44,161 bases of DNA from Opitutus sp. Lineage in GTDB: Bacteria > Verrucomicrobiota > Verrucomicrobiia > Opitutales > Opitutaceae. Shown here piece by piece: positions 34,401 through 42,026 of the stretch (its first letter is position 1; each line of letters opens with the position of its first letter). The notes beneath the pieces were generated by a model, which was not told the DNA's origin, did no database searches, and worked only from the letters and a program-made list of their open reading frames with translations. The translations under genes and the position numbers were made by a program. The stretch spans positions 1 through 44,161 of the forward strand of contig PNJQ01000027.1 of the NCBI GenBank assembly GCA_013821985.1, written 5' to 3'.

Positions 34401-34902
34401 TGCGATCGAGGCGCCGAGTTTTCACCGCGCCGTCAATGGCCGCGGCGTGGAATGGCGAACGTTGCGTGATTTCGGGCGCACGCACGGCGGCGTGACGACA
34501 CTTCCGGTCACGGCTCCGGCGAGCGAACCGTCGGCCGGTTCGGCGCGACTCGAATACGACGTGATTTTCCGATCAAGCGGCGAGTTTCGCGTCGAGCTGG
34601 ACTGTGCGCCTTCGTGGGATTTTCAACCCGGGCAGCCGCTGGAACTGGCGGTGTCGCTCGACGACCAGCCGCCGCAGCATGTGGCGCTCGGCCTCAAGGC
34701 CACCGATGCGGAGTGGGAGCGAGCGGTCGCGGACGGTGTGCGCAAGATCGCGACGCGCGTTCGCGTGGAGCAACCGGGCGCGCACGTTTTGAAAATCTGG
34801 CGCATCACACCGGCCGTCGTGCTCGAACGCATCGTCATCGACACCGGCGGCGTGCGTCCGAGCTACCTGGGCCCGCCGGAGAGCGGACAGGCGAAACGCT
34901 GA
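31468..34902 (+). CDS. Fusion of a NodB/CE4 polysaccharide deacetylase and a GH115 xylan alpha-glucuronidase
   Basis: A 1144-aa exported enzyme in one uninterrupted frame. After a signal peptide (to about residue 21), residues 25-205 form a NodB domain. Motif 1 is VALVFDDGPVP (Asp32-Asp33), motif 2 HEIANHSQTHAH (His83 and His87), then RWYWPPFLEVDD as motif 3 and VILFHEWRKE near 178-187; the Asp-His-His metal set is intact. From about 210 onward it is GH115: PWHWWADVPV, RGIFLNDEAPALTGWAQEKF, NYLWPAMWNNAF, MGTSHHEPMLRAQ, GMRGDGDEAM, WCDDNWGNIRRL and WIVNVGDLKPMEFP. A C-terminal beta-sandwich tail follows, as in known GH115 enzymes. GH115 removes (4-O-methyl)glucuronic acid from internal and terminal xylose; the NodB half probably removes O-acetyl groups. 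The 6-bp gap to GH35 and 10-bp gap to uxuA place it mid-operon. Confidence 0.9.
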   Translation: MKFHVFLPLLLSLSCATLSFALSAKRVALVFDDGPVPADAVPLLELLAREKVVVTFSLVGDRVAENPATAKAILAAGHEIANHSQTHAHARDLSDARLDREVADAQRKITETIGVAPRWYWPPFLEVDDRVRAAVARAGISLYEPQHLVVSKDYDRNVSAAEIFRLATTNVRDGSVILFHEWRKETHEQLPAILAELRRQGCEFLTFSGLHAAMHPARVTFAAVEGGFALAEGKHVAPIFIAENDWPGVRRATGDLRDDVERVTGHAPSLGRAAPQGRNVVLIGTVGRSAVIDELVARGKLDVSAIRGRWEAFQIETIDQPVPGVARALVIAGSDKRGTIYGIYELSQRMGVSPWHWWADVPVTRRDTLSVSPGRHVEPGPTVKYRGIFLNDEAPALTGWAQEKFGGLNSKFYVKVFELMLRLRANYLWPAMWNNAFNEDDPANPRLADEYGIVMGTSHHEPMLRAQQEWKRHGSGPWDYTKNGDVLRKFWADGIRRNRAFESIVTIGMRGDGDEAMSEDTNIALLEKIVADQRKILRAETGRPAEQVPQLWALYKEVQAYYEGGMRVPDDVTLLWCDDNWGNIRRLPTAEERARPGGAGVYYHFDYVGGPRNYKWLNTVPLTKIWEQMHLAHAYGADRIWIVNVGDLKPMEFPIEFFLTYAWRPEAIGYEQLNDYSRAWAARQFGDAHATEIAALINGYTKLNGRRKPEMLEPTTFSAVNYREVERVFRDWRNLEKRAKETEAVLPAEARAAFFQLVLHPIEASRIVNELHLMAGLNRLAAVQGRASTNALAERARELFRDDAALTARWDALLDGKWRRMMDQTHLGYVTWQQPIRNAMPAVTEIQLTERSELAIAAEGDPAARPGDYPISAVAKLPPLSPFGPRSRWFDVFNRGRTPVQFTCETSEPWLKVSTTSGEVGPGVRVEVSADWATVPAGLTERKITVRNAAGGVPLVIVVPVDHRPVTGSGFVELDGYIAIEAPSFHRAVNGRGVEWRTLRDFGRTHGGVTTLPVTAPASEPSAGSARLEYDVIFRSSGEFRVELDCAPSWDFQPGQPLELAVSLDDQPPQHVALGLKATDAEWERAVADGVRKIATRVRVEQPGAHVLKIWRITPAVVLERIVIDTGGVRPSYLGPPESGQAKR

Positions 34903-34912
34903 GAACTTGCCC

Positions 34913-35992
34913 ATGAAACTCGGCCTCGGACTTTACCGCCACATGCTCACGCCGGAGAACTTCGCGTTTGCGAAGCAGGCGGGTGCCACGCACGTGGTCG
35001 CGCATCTCGTCGATTACTTCCGTGGCGGCGCGCACGTCGGACCCGACGACCAGCCGACGGGCACTGACTGGGGTTGGGGGCTCGCGGGCGATCCGGGTCA
35101 GCTTTGGACGCTTGAGGAACTCGTCACACTGCGAAGCAATGTCGAGGCGGCGGGGTTGAAACTCGAGGCGATCGAGAATTTCGATCCGGCGCACTGGGGC
35201 GACATCCTGCTCGACGGTCCGCGCCGCGCGCAGCACATCGAGAACGTGAAGACGATTATCCGCCGCGTGGGCGAGGCGGACATCCCGATTTTCGGCTACA
35301 ATTTCTCCATCGCGGGAGTCGCGGGGCGCACGAAAGGCAACTATGCGCGCGGCGGCGCCCCCGCGGTCGGCATGGAAGGTCCGTATGATCGGCCGATGCC
35401 GAACGGACTTGTCTGGAACATGATCGTCGATCCGACGGCGCCCACGCGCGACAGTGGCACGATTCCTCCGGCGACGCACGAGCAGTTGTGGGATCGCTTT
35501 CAGCGTTTCACGGACGAGGTTTTCCCTGTCGCCGAGAAGGCCGGCGTGCGTCTGGCGCTGCATCCGGACGATCCGCCGATGCCGTTTATCCGGGGACAGC
35601 CGCGGTTGGTTTATCAGCCGTCGCTCTACCAGAAGGCGCTCGACCTGAATCCGAGCCCCGCGAACGCGCTCGAGTTCTGTGTCGGCTCGCTGGCAGAGAT
35701 GACCGAAGGTGACATCTACGAAGTCGTGGACACTTACAGCCGGCAGAACCGCATCGGCTACGTTCACCTGCGCAACGTCCGCGACAAGGTGCCGCACTAT
35801 AAGGAGACGTTCATCGACGACGGCGAAGTCGATGTGCTGCGCGTGCTCGCGATCTTGAAGAAGAACGGATTCGACGGCGTGATCATTCCCGACCACGCCC
35901 CGCAAATGTCCTGCGCCGCGCCATGGCACGCGGGGATGGCGTTCGCGATGGGATATCTGAAGGCCGGCATTCAAGCTTTGGAAAAACGATGA
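34913..35992 (+). CDS. uxuA: Mannonate dehydratase
   Basis: Dehydrates D-mannonate to 2-keto-3-deoxygluconate, the last step before KDG kinase in glucuronate breakdown. The 359-aa TIM-barrel protein shows WGWGLAGDPGQLWTLEEL, IENFDPAHWGDILLDGP, PIFGYNFSIAGVAGRT, LALHPDDPPMPFIRGQPRLV and GYVHLRNVRDK, the metal-binding segments of UxuA. The ATG at 34913 was chosen; a TTG two codons earlier is an alternative. It overlaps the next gene by 4 bp (ATGA). Presence in this operon indicates that uronate released by the alpha-glucuronidases is catabolised. Confidence 0.95.
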   Translation: MKLGLGLYRHMLTPENFAFAKQAGATHVVAHLVDYFRGGAHVGPDDQPTGTDWGWGLAGDPGQLWTLEELVTLRSNVEAAGLKLEAIENFDPAHWGDILLDGPRRAQHIENVKTIIRRVGEADIPIFGYNFSIAGVAGRTKGNYARGGAPAVGMEGPYDRPMPNGLVWNMIVDPTAPTRDSGTIPPATHEQLWDRFQRFTDEVFPVAEKAGVRLALHPDDPPMPFIRGQPRLVYQPSLYQKALDLNPSPANALEFCVGSLAEMTEGDIYEVVDTYSRQNRIGYVHLRNVRDKVPHYKETFIDDGEVDVLRVLAILKKNGFDGVIIPDHAPQMSCAAPWHAGMAFAMGYLKAGIQALEKR

Positions 35993-36753
35993 AGTTCGAA
36001 GAAGCATTTTCCCTGCGCGGCGAGATCGCGCTCATCACGGGTGGCGGCACCGGCATCGGGCTCGCGATGGCCCGGGCAATGCATCGCGCGGGCGCGCAGG
36101 TTGTGCTCGTTGGGCGGCGCGAGATCGAACTGCAAGCGGTCGTGGCCGAACTCGGCGCCAATGCACACGCGTTCACACACGACGTGACGGAGTTTGCGGG
36201 CGCGGCCGACTTGGTGGAACGCGTGACGCGCCAAGTCGGACCGATTACCTGTCTCGTGAACAACGCGGGCATTCATCTGAAGAAACCGGCCGTGGACACA
36301 ACGCCGGAGGAATTTCAGAAAGTGCTCAACACGCACATCGTCGGCGCGCATGCGCTGACGCGCGCCGTCGCGCCAGGGATGATCGCGCGCAGGCACGGCA
36401 CGATTCTCTTCACCGGCTCGATGGCTTCGCTCTTTGGCATCCCGCTGGTAATTGCCTACACGGCGGCGAAGTCGGCGATGGTGGGGCTCGTGAAAGGTTA
36501 TTCGACCGAGTTCGCCCCTCATGGTGTGCGCGTGAACTGCATCGCCCCGGGTTGGATCGAGACGGAGATGTCGCGCAAGGCGCTCGACGGCGATCCGGCG
36601 CGGAAGGCGAAAATTTTCGGCCGCACGCCGATGGGCGGCATGGGCCAGCCCGAGGACATCGGATGGGCGGCCGTCTATCTCGCGTCGCCGGCGGCAAAGT
36701 TCGTCACAGGTGTGACGCTGCCGGTGGACGGCGGCGTGAGCATCGGCTTCTGA
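35989..36753 (+). CDS. SDR-family oxidoreductase, probable D-mannonate (fructuronate) reductase substitute
   Basis: A 254-aa classical short-chain dehydrogenase: ALITGGGTGIGLAMARAM for NAD(P) binding, LVNNAGIHLKKPAV, catalytic FTGSMASLFGIPLVIAYTAA followed by Lys, and TGVTLPVDGGVSIGF at the end. It is the last gene of the plus-strand operon and is coupled to uxuA by an ATGA overlap. In pathways lacking UxuB, an SDR beside uxuA often reduces fructuronate to mannonate, so that is the best guess. KduD- or gluconate-5-dehydrogenase-like activity is an alternative. Confidence 0.82.
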   Translation: MKFEEAFSLRGEIALITGGGTGIGLAMARAMHRAGAQVVLVGRREIELQAVVAELGANAHAFTHDVTEFAGAADLVERVTRQVGPITCLVNNAGIHLKKPAVDTTPEEFQKVLNTHIVGAHALTRAVAPGMIARRHGTILFTGSMASLFGIPLVIAYTAAKSAMVGLVKGYSTEFAPHGVRVNCIAPGWIETEMSRKALDGDPARKAKIFGRTPMGGMGQPEDIGWAAVYLASPAAKFVTGVTLPVDGGVSIGF

Positions 36754-36757
36754 AGTT

Positions 36758-36815
36758 GGACCGGTTTCAACCGGTCCGGAGGAGCAGCGCAGCAAACAGG
36801 GTCGGTTGAAACCGG
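36758..36815. repeat. Palindromic repeat between the convergent operons
   Basis: GGACCGGTTTCAACCGGTCC (36758-36777) is a near-perfect palindrome. Its core CCGGTTTCAACCG (36761-36773) is repeated in inverted form as CGGTTGAAACCGG (36803-36815), so the element can fold either as a small hairpin or as a longer one with a 29-base loop. It sits between the SDR stop and the GH43 stop and probably separates the two transcripts. A similar palindrome occurs at 41919-41937. Confidence 0.7.
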
Positions 36816-36817
36816 CG

Positions 36818-38494
36818 CTACTCGAGCCGCGCGTGCACACCCACCACGGCGCCGGTAAAGTGCATGCCGCCACCGGCGGCTTGCACGGTGAGCGGGTAGG
36901 AGTCGGTTTCGGCGAGCAGGGTCAGCGTCTTCCCCTCGGCAAGCCGGCAATCGAAAGAGAGCTTCGTCTCGCGGCCGCTGATGCGCAGCGCGATCGGTCC
37001 GGTGGGCAACGAAACGGTCGTGCGCGCCAGGATCTCCGTGCGGCGTTCGTGCGTGCGCTCGACGAACAGCTCAAGCTCGTCGCCCACGCGGCGGACGCCG
37101 AAGTAGAAATGTTGCGGCTCGCTTTGAAATGCGGCGATTCCGGCCGAGACGCCTTCGCCAGTTGGGGCCTCGAGAGAGGTGCTCGCTTCGAAGTTTGAGT
37201 GATGCACGCGGCGTGCGAGAAACGCGGGCGGCTGGGTGACGTCGTCAAGTCGCACCGCGCGAGGCGTAACGTGCAGCTCGCCGCGCGCGATTTGCCACCA
37301 CGGCTCGGCCGCGATGCGCAGCGTGAACCAGTGCAGCGGCAACTCGGGGCGGTCGAATTCGTCGGTGAACGAGAAGTTGCCGCACACGGGCGCGGTTTTT
37401 CGTGCCGCGGGCGGTTGCGTCGTCGCGTCGCTCGGGGCCTTCACGCTGTAGGGCACCCGTTCACCGGGCGGAAGAATGACCGGCCAGCCGTCGTCCGTCC
37501 ATTGCACGGGCAGGAGAAAGGTTTCGCGACCGGTAAACCAGTTGCCACCGGTGAACGGACGGCAGCCGAGGAAAATGCTCCACCAGTTGTTGTCGGGCCC
37601 GATGAAGAGATCGGCGTGGCCCGTGCACGTGACGGCGTGCGGCGCCGCGGAGTCGAGGTCGCGCTGCGTGAGGATCGAATTTTTTTCCCAAGGCTCGAAC
37701 GGCCCCGTGACGGATTTGCTGCGCAGGATAACTTGCGAGTGGTGGATCGAGGTGCCGCCCTCGGCGCAGCAGAGGTAATACCAGCCGTCTTTCTGGTAGA
37801 GGTGCGGTCCTTCGATCCAGACCGGCTGTTTCGCGATATCGACGCCGCCATTCACGAGCACGCGGCGTTCGCCGATGAGCTTCTTCGCGGCGATGTCGAA
37901 TTCTTGAATCCAGATCGCGCGGTGGCCGCTGTAGCGCGGCGTTTCGTCGGGCGCGCCGTTGTTGAGCATCCACGCGCGGCCGTCGGCGTCGAAGAAGAGC
38001 GAGGGATCGATGCCTTCGAAATCGAACCAGATCGGGTCGGACCAAGGACCGGCGGGATTGGTCGCGGTCATGAGGAAATTGCCGCCGCGGCCGACCATGG
38101 TGCACGTGAGGTAGAATGTGCCGTCGTGCCACGAGAGTGCCGGCGCGAAGATCCCGCGCGAGACGGCGAGGCCGTCGTAGTTGAGTTGCGTTGGTCGATC
38201 GATGACGTGGCCGATTTGCTCCCAGTTTACGAGATCGCGACTGTGGAAAACGGGGATGCCCGGGAAGTAGGCGAACGTGGAATTGACGAGGTAGTAGTCG
38301 TCGCCGACGCGGCAGATACTCGGGTCTGGATAATAGCCGGCGAGGATCGGATTCTGGATGTGACCCGCGGGAAGCGGCACAGAGAATACGGCATCGTTGC
38401 CGGAGTAGGTGAACGAATGAAACGCGACCGGAGCGGGTTCGGCGGCCGAGAGCACGGTGGACAGCAAGGCGAGAAGTGGGACGAGCGACTTCAT
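36818..38494 (-). CDS. Secreted GH43 beta-xylosidase/alpha-L-arabinofuranosidase
   Basis: A 558-aa exported enzyme. Signal peptide (MKSLVPLLALLSTVLSAAE), then the five-bladed beta-propeller with catalytic Asp in LAGYYPDPSICRVGDDYYLV, pKa-tuning Asp in FEGIDPSLFFDADGRAWML and acid Glu in WIEGPHLYQKDGWYYLCCAE. The C-terminal ~200 residues (FSFTDEFDRPELPLHWFTLR onward) are a concanavalin-like domain of the GH43_C2 type common in beta-xylosidases. The start at 38494 gives the signal peptide; the longer upstream frame reads through the GH67 gene. Xylosidase versus arabinofuranosidase cannot be decided by eye. It ends the minus-strand operon, 7 bp after GH67. Confidence 0.9.
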   Translation of the reverse strand: MKSLVPLLALLSTVLSAAEPAPVAFHSFTYSGNDAVFSVPLPAGHIQNPILAGYYPDPSICRVGDDYYLVNSTFAYFPGIPVFHSRDLVNWEQIGHVIDRPTQLNYDGLAVSRGIFAPALSWHDGTFYLTCTMVGRGGNFLMTATNPAGPWSDPIWFDFEGIDPSLFFDADGRAWMLNNGAPDETPRYSGHRAIWIQEFDIAAKKLIGERRVLVNGGVDIAKQPVWIEGPHLYQKDGWYYLCCAEGGTSIHHSQVILRSKSVTGPFEPWEKNSILTQRDLDSAAPHAVTCTGHADLFIGPDNNWWSIFLGCRPFTGGNWFTGRETFLLPVQWTDDGWPVILPPGERVPYSVKAPSDATTQPPAARKTAPVCGNFSFTDEFDRPELPLHWFTLRIAAEPWWQIARGELHVTPRAVRLDDVTQPPAFLARRVHHSNFEASTSLEAPTGEGVSAGIAAFQSEPQHFYFGVRRVGDELELFVERTHERRTEILARTTVSLPTGPIALRISGRETKLSFDCRLAEGKTLTLLAETDSYPLTVQAAGGGMHFTGAVVGVHARLE

Positions 38495-38501
38495 GGTGGG
38501 A

Positions 38502-40655
38502 CTAGTTGTGGCCCGGAACGTGCCGTAACTTGATCGACTGATAATAGGACAGTGGATGGGCGGGCGGCTCGACGCCAGCAGGCAGGGGACGTTGGGAAAA
38601 TTGCTGAAAGTAGAGCAGGCACGCGTCGCGCCAGTCCCGCGCGTCCTGCGCTTGGCGCGCGAGTCGTTGCGCGACGTGAGTGAAACGCTCGTCGTCGATC
38701 TGGCCGCGGAGCGAGTGCCACGCACGCTGCATGGCGCGCGCTTCATCGACGCCTTGTTGGTAACGCAGGCACAACTCGTCCCAGAGGATGCGGCCGGATT
38801 TCATCCGGAAATCCCAGGGGAGGCGGTGAAACCAGAGCAGGAATTCGTCGGGACAGGTTTGCGGATCGCCCCAGGCGCGTTGCCACTCGGGCGCGTATTG
38901 CCCGAGCGCGTTGGTGCCGCGGGCGGTGCGATCGACGCCAATGCCGTGCGCATCGGCACGATGATAATAGACAGCGGTCCAGTCGGCGCGCGGGCGGTCG
39001 GCGACCCACGGCCCTGGACCGTAGTGATGGCCTTCGGCCTGGATGTGATGCAGGCCGAGCGGCATCGAGTAGTTCACGACCGTCTCGCGCGAACCGAGGA
39101 GGAGTTGGCGCAGGGTCGAAACAACTTTCTCGTCGGGACCAAACGTGAGGCGCGCCCATTCGTCGGCGATCTGCGCGGACGTGAACGAGTGGTCCCACGC
39201 GAGGCGGCCGAACGCATACCAGTTGGACTGCGCGAGGAGATGGCCGGTCCAGTTGCGGTCGGTGCCGGTGTTGGCGACGCCAGCGATGACGGACGGATGT
39301 TGGAGCTTCACGCTGCCATCGACGATGCGCGCGATGGTCGTCCCGGGGCCGGAGGCGAAGGTGTCCGCGTCGAGCGCTTCCTTCCAGAGCGGCGGCAGGT
39401 AGGCGAGCTGCGTGGAATGGCCGAGGTATTCCTGCGTGATCTGCAATTCGATCGCGAGGCGGGTCTGCGGCATCCGGCCGAAGAGCGGCGAGAACGGTTC
39501 GCGCGGAAAAAAGTCGAGCGGGCCGTTCTTGATTTGCACGACGACGTTGTCGCGGAACTGGCCATCGAGCGGCGCGAACTCGGTCACGGCTTGCTTGACG
39601 CGGTCGTCGGTGTTGCTCGGCGAATAAACAAACGCGCGCCAAATCACGATGCCGTTGCGCGGGGCGAGTGCGTCGGCCAGCAGATTGGCGCCGTCGGCGT
39701 GCGTGCGGCCGTAATCCTGCGGACCGGGTTGGCCCTCGGAGTTGGCCTTCACGAGGAAGCCGCCGAAGTCCGGGATGAGCTCGTAGATTTCTTCGACCTT
39801 GCTCTGCCACCACGCCGCAACAGACGGATCGAGCGGGTCGGCGGTTTTCAGGCCGCCGATTTCCATCGGCGCGCTGAAGCGAGCCGTGAGATAAACGCGC
39901 AGGCCCCACGGGCGGAACTCCTCCGCGAGCGCCGCGACTTTCTCGAGGTAGGGGCGCGTGAGAATTTGGGCGTTGGCGTTGACGTTCGTGAGCACGGTGC
40001 CGTTGAGGCCGAGCGAGGCACAGGCGCGCGCGTAGTCGCGGTAGCGCGGCGAGCGGATGTCGGGCAGATAGAACCATTCCCAGAGCGAAAATCCCGCGTA
40101 GCCGCGCTCGATGGTGCGGTCGAGGTTGTCCCAATGGTTGAGGAGGCGACGTTCGATCTTCGGTGCACTCAGCAGATCGAGGCCCTCGAGTGGTTGTTGC
40201 CGTTGCAGGTGACGCAAAAAAGCGAACGCGCCGTAGAGCACGCCGGCCGGGCGATTCGCGACGATCAAGGTGCGGTGGCCGCCGTCGTGGGCGAGGCGGC
40301 GGAGGAGATAGCCCTCGACCCCGGCGGCGCGCTGGTCGGATTCGCGAACGACCGAGTAAATCCACGGATCGTCCGGTGTGCCGAGGACGAGTGCGCCATC
40401 GCGCGTGGCACGGGAGACGACGGGGACCTTGACGCCGAGCAGACCGCGCAAGCCGGCAACGAGTTCGTCGCGTGCGGAGGCGACGAGCGGCGACGGATTC
40501 TCCGGCACGACGATTTCGGAGATCGAGGCGGCGTAGCGGGCGCGGAGCGCGTCGTCGGCGATGCGGTCGTAGCGGAGCCAGAGCCGGTAGCCGTCATCGG
40601 CGCGGGCGAGCGCGGCGAAGGTGAGCAGGAGCAAAATGAAACGCAGAATGCGCAT
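38502..40655 (-). CDS. aguA: GH67 alpha-glucuronidase
   Basis: A 717-aa exported alpha-glucuronidase removing 4-O-methylglucuronic acid from the non-reducing terminal xylose of xylo-oligosaccharides. After a signal peptide (to about residue 19) there is an N-terminal alpha/beta domain, then the TIM barrel beginning RRLLNHWDNLDRTIERGYAG. General acid Glu307 lies in GFLVKANSEGQPGPQDYGR. The catalytic base candidates are the Asp of PLDGQFRDNV and the Glu of FFPREPFSPL. The C-terminal helical domain contains WYAFGRLAWDHSFTS and LLWFHRLPW. Being exported is notable because Bacillus-type GH67 enzymes are cytoplasmic. It lies 12 bp after the GH8 gene. Confidence 0.93.
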   Translation of the reverse strand: MRILRFILLLLTFAALARADDGYRLWLRYDRIADDALRARYAASISEIVVPENPSPLVASARDELVAGLRGLLGVKVPVVSRATRDGALVLGTPDDPWIYSVVRESDQRAAGVEGYLLRRLAHDGGHRTLIVANRPAGVLYGAFAFLRHLQRQQPLEGLDLLSAPKIERRLLNHWDNLDRTIERGYAGFSLWEWFYLPDIRSPRYRDYARACASLGLNGTVLTNVNANAQILTRPYLEKVAALAEEFRPWGLRVYLTARFSAPMEIGGLKTADPLDPSVAAWWQSKVEEIYELIPDFGGFLVKANSEGQPGPQDYGRTHADGANLLADALAPRNGIVIWRAFVYSPSNTDDRVKQAVTEFAPLDGQFRDNVVVQIKNGPLDFFPREPFSPLFGRMPQTRLAIELQITQEYLGHSTQLAYLPPLWKEALDADTFASGPGTTIARIVDGSVKLQHPSVIAGVANTGTDRNWTGHLLAQSNWYAFGRLAWDHSFTSAQIADEWARLTFGPDEKVVSTLRQLLLGSRETVVNYSMPLGLHHIQAEGHHYGPGPWVADRPRADWTAVYYHRADAHGIGVDRTARGTNALGQYAPEWQRAWGDPQTCPDEFLLWFHRLPWDFRMKSGRILWDELCLRYQQGVDEARAMQRAWHSLRGQIDDERFTHVAQRLARQAQDARDWRDACLLYFQQFSQRPLPAGVEPPAHPLSYYQSIKLRHVPGHN

Positions 40656-40667
40656 GGCGGAAATGAA

Positions 40668-41909
40668 TCAGGGGGCAGCCGGCGGAGCGTGGACGCGGAA
40701 ATTCCCGCTGACTTGGAGCAGTGCGAGCATCGTCAGCAGGCCGTCGTAATAGCGGTAGCGCCCGCGCGGCATCGGCGCTTCCCAAAGGCGGCGCACCCAC
40801 GGTTCGCCGACATCGCGATCGGCGGCGAGTGCGGCGACGGCGGCCATGGCGAGGAGCCCGGGCGTGTTGAAATCGGTCGAGACGGGCGTGCCGTCGAGTT
40901 TGAAACGGTCGGGGAGTTGCGCGCCGTGCGAGGCGAGGAAACGCAGGACACGGTTGGATTGCTCGACCTGCCATGGATCCGTGCGCCACCACGACCAGTC
41001 GAGCGCGGGATTCGCGAGGGTGCGCCAGGCGTCGTAGCGAAAATCGTCGTGTCCGCCCCACGGCACCGCGCGGGGTGTGCCGTCGAAGTTCGCGTAGTCG
41101 GGCATCAGCCCGGTGCGCGGATGCGCGGCGCGACGGAAGAGTTCGCGACTCGTGCGCGTGACTTCGGCCATGAAGGCGCGGTCGCTCGCGTCCGCGGCCC
41201 AGCGCGCCCAGAGTTCGGTGAACGCCGGCACGTGATACGACGGATCGGTGAACGAATTGCCCGGCGGAGTCGGCACGAAGACGATCTGCTTCACCGCGGG
41301 ATCGAACATCGGGCCGACTGGTCCGCGGCCGGGCTGCTCATGCGCGTGGATCATGGCGCGCAAGATCGCCTGTGCCTCGGCGGAGTAATGGAAGATTCCC
41401 TCTCCGTCACCCCAGCGATGCGAGGCGAAGAACAGCGCCGTGGCGAACCACGCCTCACCGTCGGGCGCCGGGCCGTTGCTGAAACGACGGCCGTCGTAAG
41501 CCGTGTGCCACGCGAAGTAGCCGCGGAACGGGCCGGACTCGTGGTGCATGTAGTGGCGCGCGAATTTCCAGAGCCTGTCGAACTCGGCGCGGCGATTCAT
41601 CTGCACGGCGATCATCATGCCGTAGGACAGGCCTTCGCTACGGACATCGTGATTGTTGATGTCGGGCACGTAGGCCATGTTGCCCGGCACTTCGTAGTAG
41701 AGGCGTTCGCTGTCGGGATCTCCGGCGAAAAGTTGGGTCCACGCCGTCTCGAGCCGCGCGGCGATTTCGGCGTCGGACTTGTGGAGGTATTCTTGGAACA
41801 GATTGCGGTAGCGGCCGGGCGGCGCAGCGCCGCCCGACGGGGCATCACTGGCGGCGTGGACGATGCCGCTGGAGAGAAGAATCGCAGAAGCAAGAAGCGT
41901 GGCGCGCAT
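40668..41909 (-). CDS. GH8 reducing-end xylose-releasing exo-oligoxylanase
   Basis: A 413-aa exported GH8 enzyme. Signal peptide to about residue 19, then the (alpha/alpha)6 barrel. The catalytic acid Glu92 is in NNHDVRSEGLSYGMMIAVQM and the base Asp in the FRYDAWRTLANP segment. DPSYHVPAFTELWARWA and FNTPGLLAMAAVAALA match the Rex (exo-oligoxylanase) subgroup, distinct from GH8 cellulases. Rex enzymes release xylose from the reducing end of oligosaccharides of three or more units. It opens the GH8-GH67-GH43 block and has a palindromic repeat 10 bp upstream of its ATG. Confidence 0.9.
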   Translation of the reverse strand: MRATLLASAILLSSGIVHAASDAPSGGAAPPGRYRNLFQEYLHKSDAEIAARLETAWTQLFAGDPDSERLYYEVPGNMAYVPDINNHDVRSEGLSYGMMIAVQMNRRAEFDRLWKFARHYMHHESGPFRGYFAWHTAYDGRRFSNGPAPDGEAWFATALFFASHRWGDGEGIFHYSAEAQAILRAMIHAHEQPGRGPVGPMFDPAVKQIVFVPTPPGNSFTDPSYHVPAFTELWARWAADASDRAFMAEVTRTSRELFRRAAHPRTGLMPDYANFDGTPRAVPWGGHDDFRYDAWRTLANPALDWSWWRTDPWQVEQSNRVLRFLASHGAQLPDRFKLDGTPVSTDFNTPGLLAMAAVAALAADRDVGEPWVRRLWEAPMPRGRYRYYDGLLTMLALLQVSGNFRVHAPPAAP

Positions 41910-41918
41910 GGTTAAGAG

Positions 41919-41937
41919 GGACCGGCTCCACCGGTCC
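41919..41937. repeat. Palindromic repeat upstream of the GH8 gene
   Basis: GGACCGGCTCCACCGGTCC folds with 7-bp arms (GGACCGG/CCGGTCC) and a CTCCA loop. It differs from the 36758-36777 palindrome by only a few bases and one gap, so the two are copies of one element flanking the GH43-GH67-GH8 block. An operator role for this copy cannot be excluded, given its place before the ATG. Confidence 0.6.
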
Positions 41938-42026
41938 TAATCAGCGAAGGGATGTGGGAACGTCAGCGAGAACGATGATGCGGGCGGGCGCGGGTTCGTG
42001 GACTGGCTGGGGGCGGTCCTGCCTCG

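Noticed and set aside
31468..34902. Two separate genes (deacetylase and GH115) mistaken for one
   Set aside because: There is no stop codon, internal signal peptide or start region at the domain junction near residue 205-215. A sequencing error removing a stop cannot be fully excluded but is not indicated.
36754..36817. CRISPR-like or phage attachment site
   Set aside because: The repeats are inverted, not direct and regularly spaced, and there are no cas, integrase or tRNA sequences nearby.
38556..41915. An 1119-codon plus-strand open frame antisense to the GH67 and GH8 genes
   Set aside because: It spans two well-supported minus-strand enzymes and their junction, has no signal peptide or domain, and shows the composition of a GC-rich antisense frame.
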